Counted from the stretch's first letter, positions 42,481-51,672 are shown. The stretch is 64,000 nt of DNA from Muribaculaceae bacterium (GCA_023667285.1 JAMPAK010000001.1:380317-444316); one strand, 5' to 3'. The notes: a model not told the origin generated them from the letters alone. Made by a program: numbers and translations.

Positions 42481-43801
42481 GAAGACTTACCTTTTCACAT
42501 CGGAGTCAGTCTCCGAGGGCCATCCCGATAAGGTGGCCGACCAGATTTCAGATGCCGTCCTCGATGAGTTTCTTGCGCGCGACCCCAAGAGCAAGGTGGC
42601 TTGCGAGACTCTTGTGACGACAGGACAGGTGATCCTCGCAGGCGAGGTCAAGAGCAACGCCTACATCGATTTGATGGATGTGACACGCGAGGTTATCAAG
42701 AATATAGGTTATGACCGTTCCGAGCTTAAGTTTGACGGCGAGGCTTGCGGTGTCTTCTCAGCCCTTCACGAACAGAGCGCCGACATCAACCGCGGCGTGG
42801 AGCGGGAGGAGGCCGAGAGTCAAGGTGCAGGAGACCAGGGCATGATGTTTGGTTATGCCTGTGACGAGACTCCTGACTATATGCCTTTGACACTCGATCT
42901 CTCTCACAGGCTGCTCATAGAGCTAGCCGCCATCCGCCGTGAGGGAAAAGAAATGACCTATGAGGCCGACGGGAAGAGGCGCACTTATCTGCGCCCTGAC
43001 TCGAAGAGTCAGGTGACTGTGGAGTATGACGAAAATGGACGCCCTCTGAGGGTGGACACCATCGTCATCTCGACTCAGCACGATGAGTTTATCCTCCCCA
43101 CAGACTCTACTCCCGAGGCTCAGGCCAAGGCCGACAGTGAGATGCAGCGCATCATCACTGAAGACATTGAGCTGGTGTTGATTCCGCGTGTCAAGGCCCA
43201 ACTCCCTGAAGATGTGGCCCGGCTGATAGATGGCTACAGACTGTTGGTCAACCCGACGGGCAAGTTTGTCATCGGTGGCCCCCACGGGGACACGGGTCTG
43301 ACGGGTCGCAAGATTATCGTGGACACCTATGGTGGACGTGGAGCCCACGGCGGCGGTGCATTCTCGGGCAAGGACCCATCGAAGGTTGACCGCTCGGCAG
43401 CATATGCCGCCCGTCATATAGCCAAGAATCTTGTGGCTGCAGGTGTGGCGCGCGAGGTGCTTGTGCAGGTGGCCTATGCCATCGGTAAGGCTGAGCCTGT
43501 TAGCCTCTGCATAGATACCCGTGGCTCTTCGAAGGTGCCCTTCACGGATGCTGAGATAGCGGAGAAGGTTCTGGCTATGCCTTGTTTCTCGATGACCCCA
43601 TATGCAATTGAGCAGCGTCTCAAACTCCGCAATCCTATATACAGGGAGACAGCAAGTTATGGACACATGGGTCGTAAGCCCCGTGTGGTGACGAAGCGCT
43701 TCCACTCCAAGTATGAGCCGGAGGTGGTGCGTGAGGTTGAGCTTTTCACATGGGAGAAGCTCGATGCCGTCCCCGATGTCAAGAAGGCATTCGGACTCTG
43801 A
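42479..43801 (+). CDS. metK: S-adenosylmethionine synthetase
   Basis: Makes SAM from methionine and [66 protein letters not shown] and the C-terminal [28 protein letters not shown] are diagnostic; [19 protein letters not shown] follows. ATG 42479 gives 440 residues; ATG 42470 would add three. The start lies under the riboswitch pseudoknot and the gene ends in a strong terminator. Confidence 0.97.
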   Translation: MKTYLFTSESVSEGHPDKVADQISDAVLDEFLARDPKSKVACETLVTTGQVILAGEVKSNAYIDLMDVTREVIKNIGYDRSELKFDGEACGVFSALHEQSADINRGVEREEAESQGAGDQGMMFGYACDETPDYMPLTLDLSHRLLIELAAIRREGKEMTYEADGKRRTYLRPDSKSQVTVEYDENGRPLRVDTIVISTQHDEFILPTDSTPEAQAKADSEMQRIITEDIELVLIPRVKAQLPEDVARLIDGYRLLVNPTGKFVIGGPHGDTGLTGRKIIVDTYGGRGAHGGGAFSGKDPSKVDRSAAYAARHIAKNLVAAGVAREVLVQVAYAIGKAEPVSLCIDTRGSSKVPFTDAEIAEKVLAMPCFSMTPYAIEQRLKLRNPIYRETASYGHMGRKPRVVTKRFHSKYEPEVVREVELFTWEKLDAVPDVKKAFGL

Positions 43802-43822
43802 AACCGCAGGTCATAGAAATTG

Positions 43823-43859
43823 CAGAAGCGTCCTTGAACGGGGACGCTTCTGTTGTTTC
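43823..43859 (+). terminator. Terminator of metK
   Basis: Perfect 11-base stem (43823-43833 with 43842-43852), eight-base loop, then a T-rich tail (TTGTTTCT). Confidence 0.78.
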
Positions 43860-43875
43860 TATGTGTGTCAGGTCA

Positions 43876-45123
43876 TTATTTCAGGTCGAACCCAGCAGCC
43901 TCGACGGCCTGGCGGACAGCCTCAGGTGAGACATCTCCCTCGACGGTGGCGGTTCCGGAAGCGAGGTCGACGGTGACGGCTGTGGCGCCCTGCAGACGTG
44001 TGAGAGCCTTCTCGACTGTGGCGCGGCAGTGGGGGCAGGCCATGCCTGCAATCTGATATTCTTTCTTCATATATTCTGTAGTTAATGAGTGGTCGTGGTG
44101 ATGGTGGTGATTTGTGAAAAAGGCATAGATTAGGAGCACGAGGAGCAGGCCCGAGCAGAGAGTGGGGAAGAACTGGAAGCCTCCGGCAGCCTCGGCACCA
44201 TGGCAGGCTGCATGGACGGCGCCCGATGGAATGAACCATGAGGCCGGGAGCAGATAGTCAATTAGCAGTCCAAATGCGATGGCGGTCAGAGCCACAGACC
44301 CGACATAGATGGCGGTGGCACGGCGCCCTATGGTCTTGCCGAGAATCATCACTGAGGCAAAATTGGCGGCGGGTCCGGCCATGAGCAGGACAAAGGCCAC
44401 GCCGGGGGTAAGCCCTTTGAGCATCAGCGACATGGCTATGGGAATCGACCCTGTCGCACATATATACATAGGTATAGCCACCAGAATCATGACAAGCATT
44501 GCCAGGATGGGGTAGCGGCTCAGGGAGACAAACAGCGTGTCAGGAACAAGCACGGTGATGAGAGCGGCCACTACAAGACCAATGACAAGCCATTTCCCTA
44601 CACTCGCCACCATGTCAACAAGGCCATAGCGCAGGGACTCGACGATTTTCTCGCCAAAGGTCATTGAGGCTAGCCTTTCATCGTCGGCATCCTCTATTTG
44701 GCACTCCCTGGCAACGGCATCCCTATCTGAGGAGCCGACAGCCATGCCTCCGAAGACTGAGCCTACAAGGGCCGCTATGGGACGGACCACTGCGAAGACG
44801 GGGCCGAGGAGCGAGTAGGTGGCGGCTATCGAGTCTACGCCGGTCTGTGGGGTGGCTATCAGGAATGATGTTGTGGCGCCCTTGGAGGCTCCGTTGCGTC
44901 TGAGGGAAACGGCCGTGGGAAGCACTCCGCATGAGCAGAGTGGAAGGGGGATGCCAAACAGGGCGGCCTTGACGACAGGGCCCATGCCGGGGCCGGAGAG
45001 GTGGCGCACCATTGCCGAAGGTCTTATGAAGACATGAAGCGCTCCGGCCAGGATGAATCCCAACAGGATGTATGGCGACATCTCGTTGAGAATGGTGAAA
45101 AGGGAATTTAAGAAATGTTCCAT
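43876..45123 (-). CDS. SO_0444-type metal permease fused to a heavy-metal-associated domain
   Basis: 415 residues: about eight membrane helices (FILAGALHVFIRPS, FGIPLPLCSCGVLPTAVSLRRNGASKGATTSFLIATPQTG, and later helices), then a His-rich linker (NHHHHHDH), then an HMA domain (about residues 345-415) with GMACPHC. The CSCG motif and TPQTG are hallmarks of SO_0444/YraQ permeases, proposed Cu/Zn exporters. The HMA domain would collect metal and hand it to the permease through the histidines (inference). It has its own promoter at 45146-45153 and is read separately. Confidence 0.9.
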   Translation of the reverse strand: MEHFLNSLFTILNEMSPYILLGFILAGALHVFIRPSAMVRHLSGPGMGPVVKAALFGIPLPLCSCGVLPTAVSLRRNGASKGATTSFLIATPQTGVDSIAATYSLLGPVFAVVRPIAALVGSVFGGMAVGSSDRDAVARECQIEDADDERLASMTFGEKIVESLRYGLVDMVASVGKWLVIGLVVAALITVLVPDTLFVSLSRYPILAMLVMILVAIPMYICATGSIPIAMSLMLKGLTPGVAFVLLMAGPAANFASVMILGKTIGRRATAIYVGSVALTAIAFGLLIDYLLPASWFIPSGAVHAACHGAEAAGGFQFFPTLCSGLLLVLLIYAFFTNHHHHHDHSLTTEYMKKEYQIAGMACPHCRATVEKALTRLQGATAVTVDLASGTATVEGDVSPEAVRQAVEAAGFDLK

Positions 45124-45145
45124 CTTGTTATCTGTTTTTCTGATG

Positions 45146-45153
45146 CAAAGGTA
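45146..45153 (-). promoter_or_regulatory. -7 box of the metal permease gene
   Basis: TACCTTTG on the minus strand; predicted start near 45142, leader about 19 bases. No clear -33, which would fit metal-dependent activation. No metal-regulator box was recognised. Confidence 0.55.
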
Positions 45154-45262
45154 GTTACAATCCGGGGTTCGTGCATTACACCATTCGGGAGAAAACTTAC
45201 AGAATATCGGAGGCGAATGAGGACTTCGGCATTATCACACCTCTCCGAGGTGGTGAGATGCC

Positions 45263-45270
45263 TAAATTTG
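45263..45270 (+). promoter_or_regulatory. -7 box of the amidase gene
   Basis: TAAATTTG at 45263-45270; predicted start near 45274, about 23 bases before ATG 45297. This supports the downstream start. Confidence 0.5.
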
Positions 45271-45296
45271 CGCTGTCAAACCAAAAAATTATATCA

Positions 45297-45707
45297 ATGC
45301 GTAACATCAACAAAATTATTGTCCACTGCACGGCTACACCTCCTGGCCGAAACGTCACAATCGCCGATATAGACCGCTGGCATCGCAACCGCGGATTTGA
45401 CTGCATCGGTTATCACTATGTTGTCTATCTTGACGGCAGTGTCCACCAGGGACGCCCGATGGAGCGTGCAGGCGCCCACTGCCGCGGCTATAACGCCACA
45501 TCTATAGGTGTCTGCTATGTGGGTGGAGTTGCTGATGACTGCCGCACACCTCTCGACACGCGCACTGAAGCACAGAAGGCATCGCTGCTCAGTCTGCTCA
45601 AGGAGCTGAAGGGGCGTTTCCCCCTCGCTGAGATTCATTCCCACTCAGACTATGCAAGGAAGGGTTGTCCGTCGTTTGACGCCACGGGTGAGTATGCCGA
45701 TCTCTGA
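45297..45707 (+). CDS. N-acetylmuramoyl-L-alanine amidase, T7-lysozyme type
   Basis: 136 residues, no signal peptide. The zinc ligands and catalytic residues of T7 lysozyme are preserved with the same spacing: His10 (VHCTAT), Tyr39 (GYHYVV), His116 (HSHSDY), Lys122 and Cys124 (RKGCPSFD). It cuts the bond between MurNAc and L-Ala in peptidoglycan. The N-terminus MRNINKIIVHCTAT is the usual start; an open frame upstream (from 45171) is not needed. Without a signal peptide it resembles a phage gene; see findings. Confidence 0.9.
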   Translation: MRNINKIIVHCTATPPGRNVTIADIDRWHRNRGFDCIGYHYVVYLDGSVHQGRPMERAGAHCRGYNATSIGVCYVGGVADDCRTPLDTRTEAQKASLLSLLKELKGRFPLAEIHSHSDYARKGCPSFDATGEYADL

Positions 45708-45714
45708 GGCTGAC

Positions 45715-46494
45715 TCAATCTTCTCGGGCGATGATGTCACGGATGGCAAGTGAGGCTAGTGTGAGTCCGAATGTGGCCGTGATGTGCATGAGGGAGCCGT
45801 TTGTGGCAACTTTGCCGTAGGTATTCGAGCCGTCAGCCCCACCGTCAGTGCGGGGATTGTAGAGAGGGTGCTGACCGACAAGCTCATCGGAGTATACACA
45901 GGTGAACTTGCGCGAGGGATAGACTCCGCTCTTTTTGAAGCGACGGCGCAAGGCGGCTGCAAGAGGACACCCCTTCACTTTCCAGAACTCGGCCGTGGAG
46001 ATGCGTGTGGGGTCCATCTTGAGCGCGGCTCCCATCGAGGAGTAAAACCGTGTGGCTCGCGGCGAAGCGGTGGCGTTGAGAATCAGGAGCGCCTTGTCAG
46101 AGAGGGAGTCGATGCAGTCGAAGATATATCCGTAGGAAGCCAGGTCAAATTCGGGAGCCGTCTCTGGATTATACAAGCCATGGATAGAGGTTATCTCTGC
46201 CTGAGGGTTGATGTCAAGCAGGCGCTCCTTGACCACGTCGACCTTGCTTCTACCCATTGTCGAGCGAAGTGCCGGCATCTGGCGATTGATATTTGTAGGG
46301 GCCACAGAGTCGGCATCTACGATTGTCAGCCGGGCAAATCCCGTTCTGACCAGCGCCTCGGCTGTCCAGGAACCAACTCCGCCAACGCCAAAAATAATGA
46401 CCGGCGCAGATTCCATTCTCTCAAGGGCCGCATGGCCTGTGAGACGTGCTGTCCGGTCAAATGAAAGATTACGGTCGTGTGTGAGTGGGGCCAT
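45715..46494 (-). CDS. tcdA: tRNA threonylcarbamoyladenosine dehydratase
   Basis: Cyclises the t6A37 base of ANN-decoding tRNAs to ct6A. 259 residues with the E1-like nucleotide site IIFGVGGVGSWTAEALVRTG, TNINRQMPAL and DCIDSLSDKALLI. It follows a small unknown gene on the same strand with two bases between, so the two form an operon. It converges on the amidase gene with seven bases between. Confidence 0.93.
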   Translation of the reverse strand: MAPLTHDRNLSFDRTARLTGHAALERMESAPVIIFGVGGVGSWTAEALVRTGFARLTIVDADSVAPTNINRQMPALRSTMGRSKVDVVKERLLDINPQAEITSIHGLYNPETAPEFDLASYGYIFDCIDSLSDKALLILNATASPRATRFYSSMGAALKMDPTRISTAEFWKVKGCPLAAALRRRFKKSGVYPSRKFTCVYSDELVGQHPLYNPRTDGGADGSNTYGKVATNGSLMHITATFGLTLASLAIRDIIARED

Positions 46495-46496
46495 CT

Positions 46497-46850
46497 TTAT
46501 CCTTTCCTGAAGACACCTGAGAGTCTGTTCCAGAACGAGGGTGTGTCGTCGTCAAGACGCAGATGTATGTGGACATCAGAGTTTTCCTTATTCAGGAAGA
46601 TGATGGAGGAGGGTAACACTATGGCTATACATGACTCAAACTCCACAATCTCATGAATGCGCGACAACTGTAGGGTTGCAAATGGTGACGAAGGGTCGAC
46701 ACTTCCAATATAGAGGTTATCCTCGTCGATGAAGATGCCATGATTTTCCATGGCATAGTCAAAGAGCAAGGCGATGTTGAGTTCGTCAGTCGACTGAGGC
46801 GGCTTGTTGAACTGCTTGTATAGTGTCTGGATGACTTTTTTCGTTACCAT
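46497..46850 (-). CDS. Conserved protein of unknown function (117 residues)
   Basis: A soluble protein with no signal peptide. It appears to be a mixed alpha/beta fold: an N-terminal helix (KKVIQTLYKQF), a hydrophobic core (NIALLFDYAMENHGIFI), strands near residues 40-100, and an aromatic C-terminus (SFWNRLSGVF). I do not recognise a domain. It is in front of tcdA with a two-base gap; its role may be related to tRNA modification or simply share a promoter. Confidence 0.7.
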   Translation of the reverse strand: MVTKKVIQTLYKQFNKPPQSTDELNIALLFDYAMENHGIFIDEDNLYIGSVDPSSPFATLQLSRIHEIVEFESCIAIVLPSSIIFLNKENSDVHIHLRLDDDTPSFWNRLSGVFRKG

Positions 46851-46952
46851 ATCAATCGGTGTGTGCGATGAATGTTGAGGAGAGTGACATGCTTATGCAT
46901 AGTTTAAACAACCTGTATCCTGACTAAGTTTTAGACAAAGTAAGAAAAAGGC

Positions 46953-46988
46953 GAAAATTATGGCCGCCCCATTGAACGAGACGGCCAT
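46953..46988 (-). terminator. Terminator of the decarboxylase operon
   Basis: Minus-strand stem ATGGCCG/CGGCCAT (46988-46982 with 46966-46960), 15-base loop, followed by AATTTTC. It lies 16 bases after the last gene of the operon. Confidence 0.65.
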
Positions 46989-47003
46989 ATTTCGTAGGAA
47001 TTG

Positions 47004-48161
47004 TCAAGCGAGGAATCCGAGCAGGACACCGGCTGCGACAGCCGAGCCTATCACGCCGGCAACGTTCGGGCCCATGGCATGCATGAGCAGGTAGTTGCTG
47101 GGGTCATATTCGAGACCGAGGTTGTTGGATATACGCGCTGACATGGGCACAGCCGAGACGCCGGCATTGCCGATGAGCGGGTTGATCTTCTTTGACTTTG
47201 GCAAGAACAGATTGAATATCTTGACAAATATCACGCCGCTCGACGAGGCGATGACGAAGGCCATGAATCCGAGCAGGAAGATGCGGATTGTCTCTGAGGT
47301 GAGGAACTCCGAAGCCTGAGTGGAGGCGCCCACAGTCATGCCAAGCAGGATGGTGACAATGTCGGTGAGGGCATTGCTGGCAGTCTTGGCAAGACGGTTT
47401 GTTACGCCACACTCGCGCAGAAGATTGCCGAAGAAGAGCATGCCGAGCAGAGGGATGCCTGAGGGCACCACGAAGCAGGTGAGAATCATGCCCACGATGG
47501 GGAAGATGATCTTCTCGTTCTGCGACACGGCGCGTGCGGGCTTCATCTTGATGAGGCGCTCGTTCTTTGTGGTGAAGAGGCGCATCAACGGGGGCTGAAT
47601 CACTGGCACGAGTGCCATATATGAGTAAGCCGACACGGCGATGGCGCCCATAAGGTTGGGCGCGAGCTTGGACGAGAGGAAGATGGCTGTGGGGCCGTCG
47701 GCGCCGCCGATGATTGCGATTGCACCGGCCTGGTCAGGGGCGAAGCCGAGAAGAAGTGCCACCATGTAGGCACCGAAGATACCAAACTGGGCGGCAGCTC
47801 CGATTAGCATGAGCTTCGGGTTGGCGATCAGGGCAGAGAAGTCGGTCATGGCGCCGATGCCGAGGAAAATCAGAGGTGGATACCAGCCGGCGCTCACACC
47901 ATTATAGAGGATGTTGAGCACCGAACCCTCCTCATAGATGCCAATCTCAAGCCCGGCGGTGGTGTTGAAGGGGATATTGCCTATGAGAATGCCGAAACCG
48001 ATTGGCACCAGGAGCATAGGCTCAAAATTCTTCTTGATGGCGAGCCAGATGAAGAAGAGGCCCACTACAAGCATAACGAGATGCTCCCATGTGGCATTAT
48101 AGAATCCTGTCAGATGCCAGAATTCCTGCAGGTTCTGAAATAAGAAATCACTGAAAGTCAT
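47004..48161 (-). CDS. mmdB: Na+-translocating decarboxylase beta subunit
   Basis: 385 residues, about nine helices. It pumps two sodium ions outward when methylmalonyl-CoA is decarboxylated. GGADGPTAIFLSSKLAP is the family hallmark (ion-binding Asp), with NVLNILYNGVSAGWYPPLIFLGIGAMTDF early and the C-terminal NYLLMHAMGPNVAGVIGSAVAAG. Last gene of a five-gene operon; the biotin subunit gene is 21 bases upstream. Confidence 0.95.
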   Translation of the reverse strand: MTFSDFLFQNLQEFWHLTGFYNATWEHLVMLVVGLFFIWLAIKKNFEPMLLVPIGFGILIGNIPFNTTAGLEIGIYEEGSVLNILYNGVSAGWYPPLIFLGIGAMTDFSALIANPKLMLIGAAAQFGIFGAYMVALLLGFAPDQAGAIAIIGGADGPTAIFLSSKLAPNLMGAIAVSAYSYMALVPVIQPPLMRLFTTKNERLIKMKPARAVSQNEKIIFPIVGMILTCFVVPSGIPLLGMLFFGNLLRECGVTNRLAKTASNALTDIVTILLGMTVGASTQASEFLTSETIRIFLLGFMAFVIASSSGVIFVKIFNLFLPKSKKINPLIGNAGVSAVPMSARISNNLGLEYDPSNYLLMHAMGPNVAGVIGSAVAAGVLLGFLA

Positions 48162-48182
48162 GTCCTGGAATCTCTAAAGGGA

Positions 48183-48617
48183 TTATTCAAGAGTGATGAG
48201 GACAGCGCCGTCGAGCACAGAGTCTCCGACGGAGACAGCGATAGAGGCAACGCGGCCATCGTGGCCTGCATGGATGGCGTTCTCCATCTTCATGGCCTCG
48301 AGCATCAGCACTGTGTCTGAAGCCTTGACGGTGTCGCCGACCTTGACGGGGATGCTCATGACGACGCCGGGGAGGGGAGCCTTGACCTGGAAGCCGCCGG
48401 CAGCCACCTGGGGCTTGGCAATAACTTTTGCGCCTGTGTCAGTGCGCGGGGCGGCTGAGGGACGGGGCTTCTGCACGATTGTGACAGGCTTCTCCGATTT
48501 CTCGAGTTCGACCTTGTAGGGCATACCGTTTACTTCGACCTTGGCGATATTGCTTTCGATGTCGCCCACCTTCACCGAGTAGAGGTTGCCGTTGATGCGA
48601 TACTTATATTCTTTCAT
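48183..48617 (-). CDS. mmdC: Biotin carboxyl-carrier subunit of methylmalonyl-CoA decarboxylase
   Basis: 144 residues. The C-terminal 75 residues form a biotinyl domain with the biotin lysine Lys110 in LEAMKMENAIHAG. A Pro/Ala-rich hinge (KPRPSAAPRTD, residues about 50-60) joins it to an N-terminal OadA-like segment (MKEYKYRINGNLYSVKVG). It carries carboxyl from the alpha subunit to the pump. Gap of 59 bases to the OadG-like gene. Confidence 0.94.
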   Translation of the reverse strand: MKEYKYRINGNLYSVKVGDIESNIAKVEVNGMPYKVELEKSEKPVTIVQKPRPSAAPRTDTGAKVIAKPQVAAGGFQVKAPLPGVVMSIPVKVGDTVKASDTVLMLEAMKMENAIHAGHDGRVASIAVSVGDSVLDGAVLITLE

Positions 48618-48676
48618 TCTGATGATGAATCGTTAGAAGGGGAATTGTGTGATGATGAATGGGGAGTGAGGCTCTC

Positions 48677-49600
48677 TCAACGTTTGGGAAGCTCGCGCAT
48701 GGAGTAGATCTTTGAGCTCCAAGGAGAGTATGAGCGGCGCACCTTATTGATGGTGAGCACGGCGGTCTCTTTGTCGTGGGCTTCGAGGTGGTCTCTGAGA
48801 GCCATGGCGATGGCGGCGATGACCTCGCCGGAGTCCTGCTCGTGGGCGTGGTCAACGTCGGTCTCCTCATCGGCAAACGCCTTGATCTTGCGGCGACGCG
48901 ATGATCTCTCGCCTATCATGCTGATGATCTTGAAGCAGATGGCCAGCACGAGGAGCGCGGTGAACACGATGCACATGGCCATGATGGCCATGCCGAATCC
49001 GTTCTCATCCTGCTCGGCAAACATGTCGACCTTTGAGTTTGTGCTCTTGATGATGTTGTTGCTCGAGGGGGTGATGTACTTCTCAGGAGAACCGTCGCGC
49101 ACCTCCCAGTCGTCGGGGTTGCCTGTCCCGCCCTCGCCGTCGGCCTTGCGGGCATAAGACTGTCCGGGCTTCAGCGAGCCGGGGATGATTATCTCGTCAA
49201 TGAGGCTCTTTCCGTCGGCATCATAGATGGCGATATAGTTGTCGACTCCGGGGGTGAAGGTGAAGTTCATGTGGAACGTGCCCTTGTTAGGCTCGCCGTC
49301 GGCCCAGAAGATGACATGCTGGCGCGTGGGAACCTCGGTGTTCACATCGCCGAGTGGCACGGGATACATGGTGTGGTCAGTGCTATCGTTTGTGAGATAG
49401 ACACTTGAGATTTCAAGCGGTCCGAATGTAGAGTTGAAGAGCTCGACCCAGGCGGAATACTGTCCAAAGTCGTCGACAACACTGCTCGAGTCGTTGGCCA
49501 CCATCACCTCGTTTATCCTTAGCCCGCGCCTTCCCTGGGCCGAGAGCGTTGCAATGCCGGCCACGGCCACAAGGATAAGGGTTAATATACGATGTCTCAT
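48677..49600 (-). CDS. Lamin-tail domain fused to OadG/MmdD-type membrane subunit
   Basis: 307 residues. A signal peptide (about 1-20) leads into a lamin-tail domain (about 27-170; LRINEVMVANDSSSVVDDFGQYSAWVELFNST), then one membrane helix (GMAIMAMCIVFTALLVLAICF, about 203-226) and an OadG-like acidic cytoplasmic tail with EEVIAAIAMALRD-type helices near the end. In classical decarboxylases this gamma/delta subunit is only the helix and tail, about 80-115 residues. The fused domain would face the periplasm. It is third in the mce-mmd operon, so it is the missing small subunit. Confidence 0.88.
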   Translation of the reverse strand: MRHRILTLILVAVAGIATLSAQGRRGLRINEVMVANDSSSVVDDFGQYSAWVELFNSTFGPLEISSVYLTNDSTDHTMYPVPLGDVNTEVPTRQHVIFWADGEPNKGTFHMNFTFTPGVDNYIAIYDADGKSLIDEIIIPGSLKPGQSYARKADGEGGTGNPDDWEVRDGSPEKYITPSSNNIIKSTNSKVDMFAEQDENGFGMAIMAMCIVFTALLVLAICFKIISMIGERSSRRRKIKAFADEETDVDHAHEQDSGEVIAAIAMALRDHLEAHDKETAVLTINKVRRSYSPWSSKIYSMRELPKR

Positions 49601-49623
49601 TTAGTTCGGTGGGGTTGATGGGG

Positions 49624-51177
49624 TTAGAGGGGAATGTTGCCGTGTTTCTTGGCGGGATTGACAACCTTCTTGGTGGCAAGCTGCTGCAGGGCGCGGATGA
49701 CGCGGAAGCGTGTGTTTCGCGGCTCGATGACGTCATCGATATATCCGTAGCGGGCTGCATTGTAGGGGTTGCAGAAGAGTTTGTTGTATTCTTCCTCCTT
49801 CTCCTTGAGCACCTTGGCGGGGTCGTCGGAAGCCTTGGCCTCCTTGGCATAGAGGACCTCGACAGCACCTGCGCCACCCATCACAGCAATCTCAGCGGTG
49901 GGCCATGCATAGTTCATGTCGCCGCGGAGCTGCTTGCACGACATCACGATGTGTGATCCGCCATAGCTCTTGCGCAGAGTCACAGTCACCTTGGGGACAG
50001 TGGCCTCGCCATAGGCATAGAGGAGCTTGGCGCCATGGAGGATGACGCCGTTATATTCCTGGCCTGTGCCGGGAAGGAACCCGGGGACATCGACGAGAGT
50101 GACAAGGGGAATGTTGAAGGCGTCGCAGAAGCGGACGAAGCGCGCACCCTTGCGCGAGGCGTTAGAGTCGAGCACGCCGGCGAGATATTTGGGCTGGTTG
50201 GCCACAATGCCTACGGCCTGGCCGTTGAAGCGGGCGAAACCGATGATGATGTTCTTAGCATAGTCGCGCTGAATCTCAAGGAACTCGCCGTTGTCGATGA
50301 TGGCTCCGATGACCTCATACATGTCGTAGGGACGGTTTGCCGAGTCAGGGATAATCTCGTTGAGGGAGTCCTCGAGACGGTCGATTGGGTCGTTGCACTC
50401 CACCAACGGGGGCTCTTCGAGATTGTTCTGAGGAATGTAGCTGAAGAGTTTGCGGATAATAGAGAGTGTCTCCTCGCCATCCTCGGCAGCGAAGTGAGCC
50501 ACACCGCTCTTCTGTGAGTGGACGGCTGCACCGCCGAGGGCTTCCTGGGTGACATCCTCGCCTGTGACGGTCTTGACCACTTTGGGGCCGGTGAGGAACA
50601 TGTAAGAAATGCCCTTGGTCATGATAGTGAAGTCTGTGAGGGCGGGTGAGTAGACGGCGCCGCCTGCACAGGGGCCAAGTATAGCAGAGATCTGGGGGAT
50701 GACACCAGAGGCAAGGATGTTGCGCTGGAAAATCTCAGCATATCCGGCGAGGGCGTTGATGCCCTCCTGGATGCGCGCGCCGCCGGAGTCGTTGAGGCCG
50801 ATGACAGGTGCGCCCATCTTCATGGCCATGTCCATGATCTTGCAGATCTTGAGAGCCATGGTTTCGCTGAGCGAGCCGCCGAAGACGGTGAAGTCCTGGG
50901 CGAATACATAGACAAGACGCCCTTCGATGGTGCCGTAGCCTGTCACGACGCCGTCGCCGAGGAAGCTCTTCTTCTCCTGGCCGAAGTTGTGGCAGCGGTG
51001 GCGCACAAACATGTCGATTTCCTCGAACGAGCCTTCGTCGAGGAGCTGTGCGATGCGCTCGCGTGCTGTATACTTGCCGCGCTCGTGCTGCTTCTGGATG
51101 GCTTTCTCGCCGCCACCCAGACGGGCCTCCTCGCGCAGGGCTATAAGTTCTTTTACTTTTTCAAGTTGAGTGCTCAT
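49624..51177 (-). CDS. mmdA: Methylmalonyl-CoA decarboxylase alpha subunit (carboxyltransferase)
   Basis: 517 residues, full length of the acyl-CoA carboxyltransferase family. [33 protein letters not shown] at the start, [38 protein letters not shown] (oxyanion) and C-terminal [39 protein letters not shown] are diagnostic. Decarboxylates (S)-methylmalonyl-CoA and gives the carboxyl group to biotin. It follows the epimerase gene by 20 bases. Might be called propionyl-CoA carboxylase beta, but the Na+ pump subunits in the same operon settle the role. Confidence 0.95.
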   Translation of the reverse strand: MSTQLEKVKELIALREEARLGGGEKAIQKQHERGKYTARERIAQLLDEGSFEEIDMFVRHRCHNFGQEKKSFLGDGVVTGYGTIEGRLVYVFAQDFTVFGGSLSETMALKICKIMDMAMKMGAPVIGLNDSGGARIQEGINALAGYAEIFQRNILASGVIPQISAILGPCAGGAVYSPALTDFTIMTKGISYMFLTGPKVVKTVTGEDVTQEALGGAAVHSQKSGVAHFAAEDGEETLSIIRKLFSYIPQNNLEEPPLVECNDPIDRLEDSLNEIIPDSANRPYDMYEVIGAIIDNGEFLEIQRDYAKNIIIGFARFNGQAVGIVANQPKYLAGVLDSNASRKGARFVRFCDAFNIPLVTLVDVPGFLPGTGQEYNGVILHGAKLLYAYGEATVPKVTVTLRKSYGGSHIVMSCKQLRGDMNYAWPTAEIAVMGGAGAVEVLYAKEAKASDDPAKVLKEKEEEYNKLFCNPYNAARYGYIDDVIEPRNTRFRVIRALQQLATKKVVNPAKKHGNIPL

Positions 51178-51197
51178 ATGTGAATCTTGTCTATTTC

Positions 51198-51617
51198 TTA
51201 TTTGTTGGGGTCCTCACAGAGTTCGATGAGCGTTCCGCAGGTTGACTTGGGGTGAAGGAAGGCGATGTTGAGTCCCTCAGCGCCCTTGCGGGGAGCCTTG
51301 TCGATGAGGGCGCAACCCTTGTCGCTCACCTCAGCGAGAGCGTTGGCCACGCCGTCCTCGATGGCGAGAGCGATGTGCTGGATGCCGCCGCGGCCGCCGT
51401 TTTTCTCAATAAACTTGCTGATGGCGCTCTCAGGGGCTGTGCCCTCGAGGAGCTCGATTTTGGTCTGGCCGACTTTGAAGAAAGCTGTGCGCACTTTCTG
51501 GTCAGCCACTTCTTCGATGGCAAAGCATTTTAGGCCGAGAGTGTTCTCGTAGAAGGCGATGGCCTCCTCAAGGTTGGGCACTGCGATGCCCACATGTTCG
51601 ATATGTGAAATATCCAT
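51198..51617 (-). CDS. mce: Methylmalonyl-CoA epimerase
   Basis: 139 residues of the glyoxalase/VOC fold. Interconverts R- and S-methylmalonyl-CoA. [23 protein letters not shown] (metal His), [34 protein letters not shown] (metal His and Glu) and the C-terminal [14 protein letters not shown] are diagnostic. It is the first gene of the operon, so the order of the operon follows the order of the pathway. Its leader holds a short hairpin. Confidence 0.95.
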   Translation of the reverse strand: MDISHIEHVGIAVPNLEEAIAFYENTLGLKCFAIEEVADQKVRTAFFKVGQTKIELLEGTAPESAISKFIEKNGGRGGIQHIALAIEDGVANALAEVSDKGCALIDKAPRKGAEGLNIAFLHPKSTCGTLIELCEDPNK

Positions 51618-51672
51618 GGTTATGAGATTGTTATGTGTATTGATTGATCATGTAGTTACATACGGCATAAGG

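Noticed and set aside
45171-45296. Extended N-terminus of the amidase
   Set aside because: It crosses the promoter box at 45263-45270 and lacks family similarity; ATG 45297 gives the T7-lysozyme start.
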